Positions 55,621-64,000 of a DNA stretch of 64,000 nucleotides are shown in pieces. A model generated the notes under the pieces. That model did not search any database. It was not told the DNA's origin and saw only the letters and a program-made list of their open reading frames with translations. The translations under genes and the position numbers were made by a program. Location of the stretch: contig JARWKL010000004.1 in assembly GCA_029961685.1 (NCBI GenBank), positions 36,940,986 to 37,004,985 on the forward strand. Direction: 5' to 3'. Origin of the DNA: Aristolochia californica. Its lineage: Eukaryota > Streptophyta > Magnoliopsida > Piperales > Aristolochiaceae. Position 1 is the first letter of the stretch; every line of letters begins with the position of its first letter.

Positions 55621-56129
55621 GAAGTCGCCCCCGAATCGTCCAGTGCCGACGATTTCGAAAGTGCTGAGACCTGTTTTGGAGTTGATATCGACTTCGATTT
55701 CGGGAATTCTGGGTCTTGGTCGTCAGATTTCCATGATCTGAAAATCAATTTTGATGGGGCCGTCGCTGGAGTTTTCTGCTTGGAGATTTTCCATTCCCGA
55801 TTTTATGACAAAGGGTATGCTGAATACCCTTTCGTTTTTGGAATTTCTGAATCCCAAAATTCAGAGGTCGCCGCCGCCGGAGATACAGAGAGGTCTCTGA
55901 TTGCTTGCTTCTCTTGCCTGTTCGAACCAGCGTCGATTGTGGTGGCCCTCTTAATTGTAGAAACTTCAATTGCAGTAATTTCAATGGGAATTGTAGAAAC
56001 TTCAATTGTAGCAATTTCAATGGAAGATTCATACGATGCATGTATTTCTCCCATATCTTTTCATACTTTTTCCATTAAATCGTATACCTCATCCAGAATA
56101 ATCCATCCTTTTGGGGAAAATGAATAGCC
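55560..56129 (-). pseudogene. Element I ORF, right copy, frameshifted
   Basis: Counterpart of the 190-codon ORF in the left copy: the MGYSFSPKGWIILDEVYDL start is recognisable from 56134 downward, with an ATG-MGEIHASYESS stretch (56054-55803) and the Ser-rich tail (55748-55560) in different frames. One or more indels break it. Confidence 0.6.
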
Positions 56130-56157
56130 CATTGTGTTCCTGCTTTGATAGCAGTAC

Positions 56158-56486
56158 TGTTATGGTCATGGGGTTAAGTACCTATGTCTTCCGCTCCTAA
56201 CAGGCCGGTCTTTTGGGTAGTATTGGCTAGGTGCTTAATATTTGGTATCAGAGCGGGCGCTAAGTCCCAACTTCGAGTCCCCACGTGCACAAGTGGACCG
56301 CACGCCCCTAGCGAGGAGCCATAAGGTAGTATGGGCTTCTGACCTGATCCCCGTTGCTATGTTAAGGCCGTCGTGGTCATCGACTCGGGAGGGTGGGGTG
56401 TACTATTATGGTCCTGGGGTTAAGTACCTATGTCTTTCGCTCCTAACAGGTCGGTCTTTTGGGTAGTATTGGCTAGGTGCTTAATA
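56158..56486 (+). mobile_element. TRIM element 3 (family H), complete
   Basis: 329 bp. LTRs 56158-56240 and 56404-56486 (83 bp each); PBS TTTGGTATCAGAGC at 56241-56254; GGGTGGGGTG-type PPT before the right LTR. The 5-bp flanks differ (AGTAC and TTTCC), so there is no target duplication; it abuts the PBS region of element I. Confidence 0.9.
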
Positions 56487-57099
56487 TTTCCATCTAATTT
56501 TTGTTGGTACACTTGGTTCTTTTATCGTCGCTTTGTGAATGACAAACATTACCCACTTTAGTGATTATTATCACTATATTTGCTCAAAATTCTTTGAGGT
56601 TGGTTTCGACTTATATTTTATCATCCATTTTTACCCTTTGAGAATCAATGCTTGGTGTTGGGACACCGTGATGGAGGAGTTTATTACTATATCTATGTTA
56701 TTTGGTTCAAGCTGGGATCACTGCCATTACCTCCCAACTTGAGGGAAGTGTTGGAAGATATGATGTAATTAGGGTGGCACTAATGTAATTGGTTTATGAT
56801 TTATGTCTCTTATTCACTCTTAATAGGGTGAAGGATATTCTTGTATGGCATTGATGTAATTATTGTATGATTTATGTCTCTTATTCACTCTTACTAGGGT
56901 GAAGGGTATTAGTACTTTTGATATCTCTAAATACAACTTAAGGGGGAGGGTTTGAACATGTCCATTACCCTATTCTTCCTCCTCTTTTCTCCAAATTCGC
57001 CATTCTTCCTTTTCTCCTCCTAAAATCTTCTCTCCACAACTCTTCTTCTTCTTCTCACTCCTTAATCCTCTTCTACTATAATTATACATCATGGAATCC

Positions 57100-57545
57100 T
57101 GTTGGAAGATTGGCCCAAGCTCACATGACCAAGGAAGGCCCACATATCCAAGTGTGTTGGAATATGGGCCGAAGCCCATAAGATATGGACCCACCATGAT
57201 CACATGAGTTGGTGGGACCTACCATGATCACGTGAGGTGGTATTATGAGTCTTACACAATAAGAAGTATTACAGAAGAAGACTTACAGAGCCAGACTTAT
57301 TATGGAAGGAGGTCTCACAAAAGAGTTTCAATTTAAAGGTGTTTTAGTCATGTTAGTCTTCTATTTATATTGGATTATTTAATTATGCTAAGATTTATCT
57401 TTAAGTGTTAGTGTTTGGGTGTAATTAGGACAAAGGTAGTTTAATTATACTTGGACTCTACTATTTTCCTCTATTATAAATAGAGGTTCATGTACTCTGA
57501 TTATATGAAGTCAATGAAGTATTTATCTTTTCCATAAATTCAACA
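57100..57545 (+). repeat. First LTR of the family A array
   Basis: 446 bp, TGTTGGAAGATTGGCCC to ATTCAACA, with CTATTATAAATAGAGG near 57472 and PBS TGGTATCAGAGC at 57546-57557. Confidence 0.9.
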
Positions 57546-58516
57546 TGGTATCAGAGCAAGTTCCCTGAGTCGACTCGGTCAACCCACAGAGGTAATACGA
57601 TCCTTTTTTTGATCTATTATTTCAAGCACTTTAGGTTTCGTATTTATCTTTTTTTTTTCATTCCCAACACCCGTTAGTTGTTTTATGTTTTTCACCTCTA
57701 TAATGAGATTTTCATATTACAAATTATATTCGAGTCTACTTTCCAGGGAAAAATGTTTTTTTGAAAACGGAGTTATATACAAAGAGAAATCTATCTTTAA
57801 ACCAGTGAAAGTTAGATTGCAAAAGAGGTTTGTACAATAACAGAAAGCTTCAACTTCCAAGTCATTTTATGCTATCAAGAACAAGACTTTATATGGAGAA
57901 TTATATATAAAAAGAAATATCTATAAGTTTTTTTTTCTTACATATTCAAACAATTCTCGATCTGAGTTTTTATATGGAGATATTGATCTTGGAAGAGTCA
58001 ATGGTCATGCTGGAAAAATGGGAAAGAGTACTTAGTTTGGCAGAGATCGAAATATTTCAGATTATATATCTCCTTAGAAGTATATTTTATGAAGAGAATT
58101 TACACTTTAATGAAATTTATTTAAGTCTAGTTTCAGAAAGAGGAAATTTAATGTCAATCTGATCTATATTTAAGGATATATTTGCATTGGAAGAATCAAA
58201 GGTCATATTTATATCCTGTTGCATTGAAAAATCCAAATTTAAGCCGATTGTTTTGCGTCACTTTTTGAGTTGCTTTTATTGATCAACTATATCAAGAAAA
58301 TATCTCACTTACCCCTTTTTCGGTTAATATTTATTGGTTGCTACATCTATGTTATTTGGTTCAAGCTAGGAACACTGCCATTACCTCCCAGCTTGAGAGG
58401 GAGAAGTAGAAGAAGTACAAGAAAGAGGTATTTTATTCCATATGTTGTGGTAAGTTTTATGTGAACAAAATATTCAAGAAAGGGGGAGCACAAAAGGTGA
58501 AGCTTTTGCATCTAAG

Positions 58517-58824
58517 TGTTAAGGAATAGCCTCACATTGATTAGCAAGATCAAAGATCTTGAGTTTATTAGTTGGGAAAGAGGTTTCCTAAGACGACTAG
58601 TCATTTGGGATAGGCCTTGGACCTAACTTCACGTGCTATCAGAGCAGGTACTCATACATGGGCCTCCACCCAAATTATCCACGTCTAAGAGCCCAGGAAG
58701 GCCAACACGTGAGGGGCAGTGTTAAGGAATTTAGTGAGATCAAAGAACTTGAGTTTATTAGTTGGGAAAGTGGTTTTATAAGATGACTAGACATTTTGGG
58801 ATAGGCCTTGGACCTAATTTCACA
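58517..58824 (+). mobile_element. TRIM element M (second TRIM family)
   Basis: 308 bp. LTRs 58517-58633 and 58720-58824, PBS TGCTATCAGAGC at 58634-58645, a short internal part ending GTGAGGGGCAG (PPT). Same family as TRIM L in Copia J but opposite orientation. Flanks CTAAG and CAAAG differ by one base; compared with 33300-33350 a few bases of target sequence are also lost. Confidence 0.88.
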
Positions 58825-59698
58825 CAAAGAAAATTGAAGATCAAGAATCCTGACTAGCAGTAATAATTGTGGTAATTATTGGTGATACCTAATTCGGCTT
58901 GACTCGATTTTATTTCTCCGGCTGGATTATTATTTTAAGATATTCGCAATATTCCTTGGTCAACATATTGCATTGGCTTACTTCATGGGTCCTTTTTAAA
59001 AGGATTTTTACTATATTTGTTTGTGTTATATAGGCCAGGGCCCATTTTAGCTGCAACTATTGCGTCTCTTTGGATGAGACAATATTATTGAAGAAGTGGT
59101 GGCCTCAGCATCCTACCTTCCTATTTACCCATTATCTATTGATTATTGGACAACCTTACTCCTACCATCCTTTATTTGACTCTCACATACATCTTTGGGC
59201 CAACCTTTTAAGTGTTGCTTCGGTTGGGAGTTTAAGTCCATCACGTATATGGGTGTTTTAAGTCCATTGAGACTTATATATATATATATATATACTTGTG
59301 GGTCTTTTATCGTCATCTTGTGAATGACAGAGATTTATCACCCATTTGTACCTGTGAGAGTTGGTGCCCGGGTTGGGATACCGTGATGGATGAGCTTATT
59401 ACTACATATATGTTACCCCCCTTAATTGGTGTTTATTAGTCCTACCACTTGAGAGTCGTTGTCCTATGGAGGGACACGGTGATGGAGGAATTTTTATTAC
59501 ACTTCTGAGCCCTACATATAGACCCACTACCTGCGAAAGATAGGAGTGCCACTACCTGAGAATGATAGGAGTGTGCACTACATCCAGCATGGGTTATGAC
59601 TGGAGTATGGAGCGATGTCATATGGCTTGGAGTGATTTTACTCTCACTTATCTTATATCAGTTGGGCCTCATGGAAGAGAGCACCATTGTAAGGGGAG

Positions 59699-59789
59699 TG
59701 TAGGAAGATTTGGACTATTATAAATAGAGGTTCATGTAATCTGATTATAACAAGTCAATGAAGTATTTCTCTTTTCCAAAAATTCAACA
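59699..59789 (+). repeat. Second LTR of the array, mostly deleted
   Basis: Only TGTAGGAAGATT and the last roughly 80 bp (TATAAATAGAGG to ATTCAACA) remain. The PBS TGGTATCAGATC follows at 59790. Confidence 0.85.
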
Positions 59790-61130
59790 TGGTATCAGAT
59801 CAGCTTCTGTGAGTTGACTTGGTCAACCCATAGAGATAATGAGATCATTTTCTCTAAACCCTAAACCCTAAGTCTAGGTTCGTAGTTATTTTTTTCCAGT
59901 CCCTGCACTTGTAGTTTTCTTTGCATTTTTTACCTCTATAAGTAGTCTTTCATTTTGGAATTATATATTGAAGAAAATATATTTGAGTCTACTTTCCAAA
60001 TAAAAAAGATTTGTTCATATCCGAGTTATCTACAGAGAGATATCGGTATTGGCATGAGAGAAGGTCAGATTGCAAAAAGGTTCGAGCAACAACATCAATC
60101 TTCAGATTCTGAGTTATTTTTTCTATAAAGAACTAGAATTTATATGGAAAAATATATATCAAAATAAATATATGTAAGTCTATTATTTTACCTATTCAAC
60201 CAATTGTTTATCTGAGTTATCTACAAAGAGAAATAGATATTTGAAGTAGAAAAGGTCAGATTGAAAAAGAGGTTCAAGTGGCAACAAAAAGCCTCAACTT
60301 CCGAGGTATTTTATGCTATCAAGAAAGAGACTTTATATGGAGAATTATATATCAAAAGAAAGATAATTAAGTTTATTTTCTTAAATATTCAACTAATTCT
60401 TGGTATGATTTATTTATAAGGAGATATTTATCATGGAAGAGTCAATGGTCATTCTGGAAAAATAGGAGAAACAGTACTTAGTCCGGCCAAATGACAGAGT
60501 CCGAAATATATCAGATTATTTATCTTTTGATAATTATATTTTATAAATTTAAGTTATACTTGGATGAAAGTCATTTAAGTCTACTTTAAGAAGGATAAAA
60601 TTTCATGTCAATCTGATCTATATTTAAATAATATTTTATTGTATTGAAAAATCCAAATTTATGCCAATTGTTTTGCGTCACTTTTTGAGTTGATATATCA
60701 GGAAAATATCTCACTTCTCCCTAGTTTGAGGGATTATTTATGCATCTCTGTTATTTTGGCTTATTGCTACATCTATGATATTTGGTTTAAGCTGGGATCA
60801 CTGCCATTACTTCCCAACTTGAGGGGGAGAAGTAGAAGAAGTACTTGAAAGAGGTATTTTATTCCATATATTGTGGATGAGTTTATGTAACCAAAATATT
60901 CAAGAAAAGGGGAGCACAAAAGATGAAGCTTTTGCATCTAAGAAAAAATATTTATATCTAATTACGATTATTTCATGGGTCCTTCTACAAGGTTTATTAT
61001 TTTGGTTCATGTTATATGTGTTGGAAGATGGTTGTGTTATATTCAGCTGCAGCTATTATGCCTCTTTGGGGACATTATTATTGAAAAAGAGGTGGCCTCA
61101 TATCATCATTTATTTTACCCCATAAAAAAT

Positions 61131-61345
61131 ATCAAAATTATTTGTGGTTGGGAGTCCATGACAAAGGAACTTCCTCCCCGTCAAAAAGATCAAAATTATT
61201 TGTGGTTGGGAATCCATGATGGAGGAACTTCATCCCCGTCAAAAATATCAAAATAATTTGTGGTTGGAAGTCCATGACAGATGAACTTCATCCCTGTAAA
61301 AAATATCAAAATTATTTGTGGTTGGAAGTCTATGACGGAGGAACT
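61131..61345 (+). repeat. 58-bp tandem repeat, four units
   Basis: ATCAAAATTATTTGTGGTTG starts at 61131, 61189, 61247 (one change) and 61305, exactly 58 bp apart, in the internal part of the third array segment. Each unit continues with GARTCCATGAYRGAKGAACTT. Confidence 0.92.
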
Positions 61346-61422
61346 TATTATTGCATCTATGTTATACCCCCATGAATTGGCCAGCTAGGTCTCAAGGAAG
61401 AGAACACCAGCGTGAGGGGGAG

Positions 61423-61855
61423 TGTTGGAAGATAGGGTTCAAGCGCACATGACCAAGGAAGGCCCACATATCTAAGAGTATTATAAGATGAGCCAAACAA
61501 CCAAAGAAGGCCCACAAGATGGGCCCAAGCCCATAAGAAGTAGAACCCACAATGATTACCATGATCTGGTATCCTTATCACATCAGTTGGAAGATCAAGA
61601 AGGACTCAAGAAAGTTTCTTTATCTAATGGTCACGTCCTAGAAGAGTTTTAGTTTGAGTTAGGTTTGTCTTTTATCTATATTGAGTTATTAATTATGCTA
61701 AGACTTATCTTTAAGTGTTAGAGTTTGGGTGTAATTGGGACAAGGGTAGTTTTATTGTAATTGGACTCTACTACCTTCCTCTATTATAAATAGAGGTTCA
61801 TGTACTCTAATTATAACAAGTCAATGAAGTATTTCTCATTTCCATAAATTCAACA
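61423..61855 (+). repeat. Third LTR of the family A array
   Basis: 433 bp, TGTTGGAAGATAGGG to ATTCAACA, preceded by GCGTGAGGGGGAG. Confidence 0.9.
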
Positions 61856-61937
61856 ATTTTATACGAAAAGATTCTATACATCATTTGCAGCAAACTGGGA
61901 GTTCATGATGTTTTCTCACCCCCAGCTTGAGGGGGAG

Positions 61938-62368
61938 CATTGGAAGATTGGCCCAAGTTTACACGACCAAGGAAGGCCCACATATCCAAGTGTGTTGGAA
62001 GATGGGCCCTAGCCTAAAGGATATGGACCCACCATGATCACATGAGCTGGTGGTGAGGTGGCATTATGGGTCTTACATAATAAGAAATATTACACAAGAA
62101 GAAGTCTTATAGAGCCACAATTATTATGGAAGGAGGCTCACAGAAGAGTTTCAATTTAAAGGTGTTTTAGTCATGTTAGTTTTCTATTTATATTGGGTTA
62201 TTTAATTATGCTAGGTCTTATCTTTAAGTGTTAGAGTTAGGGTATAATTGGGACAAAGGTAGTTTAATTGTAGTTGGATTCTACTACTTTACTCCATTAT
62301 AAATAGAGGTTCATGTACTCTGATTATATGAAGTCAATGAAGTATTTCTCTCTTCCATAAATTTAACA
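61938..62368 (+). repeat. Fourth LTR of the family A array
   Basis: 431 bp; the start is mutated to CATTGGAAGATTGGCCC. It ends AATTTAACA, then the target duplication AATCC. An 82-bp internal remnant (61856-61937) with pol-end and PPT sequence separates it from the third LTR. Confidence 0.88.
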
Positions 62369-62385
62369 AATCCTAAGTTTCAACA

Positions 62386-63496
62386 AAGGTCTATCTTACC
62401 AGCCTTCAATTTTTCTTGTGTCAGAAGAACAACTACTTATGTCACCTTCATGTTGTCCAAAGAATCTTCTATGGCAGAGATGCGATTTGTGGATGATGAA
62501 GTGCTTTCTTCCGTTCTTCACTACTTCATGAACTAAAATTGATCTATGGGAGGTTCCGGACTAAGCTGATCTCTAGAAACTATAGGGTGTGGGATAACCT
62601 CTCTCTATATCTTATCCTTCAGAACCTTTTGACCTTGCCACTTGGTGAAGCCAAAATTTCCAATCTTGGTTTCTCCAATGGACATCTTGGTGATGTCCAC
62701 CGACTCCTCATAGGAGAGACCCACTCTGCAACATTAGAGGATACTCGTAATCTCTTGAGTGAAGGGTAAACCATCCACTCTCGATCTTGTGGCTATGTCG
62801 GCTGTCTGACTCGCGATAAAGTAACCAAAATTAAGTTGTACCTTCTAAAAAATTGCCATTATCTAGAAGAAATGTGTGGTCATCAGCCTCGTATATGTCC
62901 CCATCCTTGCATTGAGGACATGCATAAGGATCTCCCTAATCATCCGTCGAGGCATGCTGAGGTCTTTTATCTTGATCTCGAAAGAGCACTCGACTATTTT
63001 CCCAAACACCAAAAGGATGGCATCCTGAATGCTCTAAAAGAGGTCCGAGTGAAGATTTGTGGGCCAATTCTCCTTCATGTATTGAGTCATGCCCATGAAG
63101 GATATGCCGAGGAGGTCAATTAAGTCCATCGACTGAATGGATATTGTTGTCTTGTACACGTATGAAGAGAACTTCAAATTATGGGGTCCATGCTCCTCCA
63201 CCTCGAGATTCGAGTAAAATAATTTTAAAAAGAAGGGGTGGTAAACATGCTCCTCTCTCTCTCTCCAGTAGACCTCTATAGGGTCTAATAAATCCCTCAA
63301 AATCTTCAATCTCTCAGGAAAAAAAAGGTACAAGTACTCTAGTCGGTTCCACAATACTCTTTGAGACGAAGCTTGCAAAATATCTTCCCCTTTGTTGTCG
63401 TGTGTGAAAGTACTCACACCAATTTCACATTTGTTCACACACATCGCTCTCCTTGATGGGGGTTTTCTTCTTGGCCATCACCTTCATCCTCACCAT
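62386..63496 (-). pseudogene. Post-RNase H accessory ORF of C2
   Basis: Minus strand from ATG at 63494-63496 (MVRMKVMAKKKTP). The best part, 63444-63034, is open for 136 codons: PFFPERLKILRDLL, HVYHPFFLKLFYSNLEVEEHG, FSSYVYKTTISIQSMDLIDLLGI. After a stop the reading continues with frame changes (LPFTQEITSILCCRVGLSYEES near 62770-62700, IGNFGFTKWQGQ near 62670) and crosses element D to end at 50645. No enzyme motif or clear membrane segment. It matches the C1 ORF, so it is a family trait; it resembles the plant-specific putative plant transposon protein domain. Confidence 0.75.
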
Positions 63497-63879
63497 CCTG
63501 GGAAAACAATTTTGGAAGTGATTCATGCAAAAATGATGGTTTTAGCCTTGGATTAAAATCAAAATCAGTGAAAAATAGAAAGGGAAGGAAGTATTGGGGC
63601 CCTGGAACTCTGAGGATTTATTGGAATAGGGCTTTGAAATGATTTGGATAGAAAAGATTAGGTTAAACATCTTTTGTATCTCTTCAACTTCTCAATTCAT
63701 GTAGTGAATGATTAATCATTCTATTTAGATTGATTGATCAACCAATAGGCATTGATTGATCAACCACCATGTATGAGTGACAAAAATGTAATCTTATGAT
63801 TTCCACTTCATTCTTTTGGAACTAAAAAAGTGGAATGTATTCATTAAGCTCAAATTTTTTCCTAAGTGAATCAAGGTGT
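63497..63879 (-). other. Spacer between C2 RNase H and accessory ORF
   Basis: No coding signal. TTGATTGATCAACC repeats near 63728-63768 correspond to the cluster near 11330 in C1. Confidence 0.6.
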
Positions 63880-64000
63880 GTTGCTCATGCCTAGTCCTCC
63901 TTGAAGCTTAGAGAAATGGTCAAATCCTAATGGCTTTGTAAAAATATCTGCCAATGATTTTCCATGGGGACAAACTTTGTTAATTTTCAGGACTCCATGG
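63880..64000 (-). pseudogene. Copia RNase H C-terminus (C2), cut by window edge
   Basis: Minus strand GKSLADIFTKPLGFDHFSKL (about 63966-63907), the conserved end of Copia pol, matching VDIFTKSLEFDRFSKL in C1. The rest of pol lies beyond 64000. Confidence 0.85.

Larger units (their letters stand above)
52949..56157 (-). mobile_element. Tandem non-autonomous element I (LTR-int-LTR-int)
   Basis: Minus orientation. From right to left: internal copy 2 (56157-54974), shared LTR (54599-54973), internal copy 1 (54598-53431), LTR (52949-53430). Each internal part has a PBS-like GTATCAGAG after the LTR and an AAGGGGGGTGTAA or similar PPT before the next LTR. The expected rightmost LTR is absent; TRIM 3 begins exactly there. 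Lineage unknown, perhaps a Gypsy derivative, as only one ORF of about 190 aa is seen. Confidence 0.85.
57100..62368 (+). mobile_element. Family A tandem array: four LTRs, three internal regions
   Basis: LTRs at 57100-57545, 59699-59789 (large deletion), 61423-61855 and 61938-62368, separated by internal regions of about 2.15 kb, 1.63 kb and 82 bp. One target duplication, AATCC (57095-57099 and 62369-62373), encloses the whole array. PBS sequences follow the first and second LTR (57546, 59790). Internal parts are non-coding except for traces of the Copia pol end before each PPT. Confidence 0.9.
50719..62385 (+). mobile_element. Non-autonomous LTR element D with large nested insertions
   Basis: 5' LTR 50719-51021, PBS 51022-51033, an internal region without domains (51034-52948 and 56487-56748), 3' LTR 56749-57099 plus 62374-62385. 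Nested inside: tandem element I and TRIM 3 (52949-56486) in the internal part, and the family A array (57100-62368) in the 3' LTR. Near-duplication AAGCT/AAGGT at its ends. Internal sequence and PPT (AACTTGAGGGAAG) resemble family A, so D and A are sister non-autonomous families with different LTR starts. Confidence 0.85.
56749..62385 (+). repeat. 3' LTR of element D, split by the family A array
   Basis: TGTTGGAAGATATGATG at 56749 to GAATCC (57099), then the array, then TAAGTTTCAACA (62374-62385), which supplies exactly the missing LTR end. It contains a repeated TTCACTCTTAMTAGGGTGAAG segment. Confidence 0.9.
48652..64000 (-). mobile_element. Copia C2, minus strand, split by element D
   Basis: From left to right: complete 3' LTR (48652-50229), 3' internal sequence (50230-50718), insertion D (50719-62385), then the rest of the post-RNase H ORF and the end of RNase H to the window edge. 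Joining both sides of D keeps the accessory protein reading. The flanks AAGCT (50714-50718) and AAGGT (62386-62390) fit a target duplication with one mismatch. The pol genes continue beyond 64000. Confidence 0.88.

Noticed and set aside
53602..55622. Plus-strand frames with a repeated Ser/Arg-rich or ILLPIPxI wording
   Set aside because: They arise from the 174-bp tandem repeats of element I and run against its orientation, set by PBS and PPT.
62539..63123. Plus-strand open frames (76 and 95 codons) near the right end
   Set aside because: They lie opposite the minus-strand accessory ORF of C2, which has homology to C1. The plus frames have no counterpart in C1.

Overview
This is plant nuclear DNA, from a flowering plant that is probably not a grass; nothing here fixes the species. 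It is a retrotransposon graveyard around one intact host gene. LTRs with TG...CA ends, initiator-Met tRNA primer binding sites (TGGTATCAGAGC type), polypurine tracts, 5-bp target duplications and decayed Copia and Gypsy pol domains account for most of the 64 kb. I saw no tRNA or rRNA gene, no CRISPR array and no bacterial operon. Family letters below (A, B, C ...) are mine.

Layout. 1-3638: 3' part of a Copia element (B1). 3639-11935: Copia element C1 with a long LTR, carrying a nested non-autonomous element A1, and ending in an extra ORF downstream of RNase H. 11936-14330: minus-strand Copia F, inserted in that ORF. 14361-21207: a Gypsy chromovirus (G), with a solo LTR in its gag and a miniature TRIM element inside that solo LTR. 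21208-34690: TRIM tandem, unassigned decayed sequence, and family A sequence; one A LTR is split by a complete Copia element (J, 24434-30567, itself hit by a second TRIM family) and by a solo Gypsy-like LTR (K). 35816-40958: complete minus-strand Copia O.

41665-45551 holds the only convincing host gene: a MIK2-like LRR receptor kinase of two exons and 1225 aa, with signal peptide, about 30 LRRs, one transmembrane helix and all key kinase motifs. A decayed CACTA-like stretch follows.

48652 to the right edge is one minus-strand C-family element (C2). It is split by a 11.7-kb insertion (D, 50719-62385), which holds a tandem minus-strand element (I), a TRIM, and a four-LTR array of family A with another TRIM inside. 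Nesting reaches four levels. Most insertions could be delimited to the base by their target duplications, so relative ages follow directly.

The autonomous elements (B, C, F, G, J, O) are all broken by stops, frameshifts or insertions. The non-autonomous families (A, D, I and two TRIM families) keep only cis signals. A retains a short copy of the pol end and PPT region of a J-like Copia, which suggests J-like elements once supplied its enzymes. The main points for follow-up are the post-RNase H ORF and the palindrome-rich LTR of family C, the LTR-internal-LTR multimers, the element I/TRIM chimera, and the receptor kinase.
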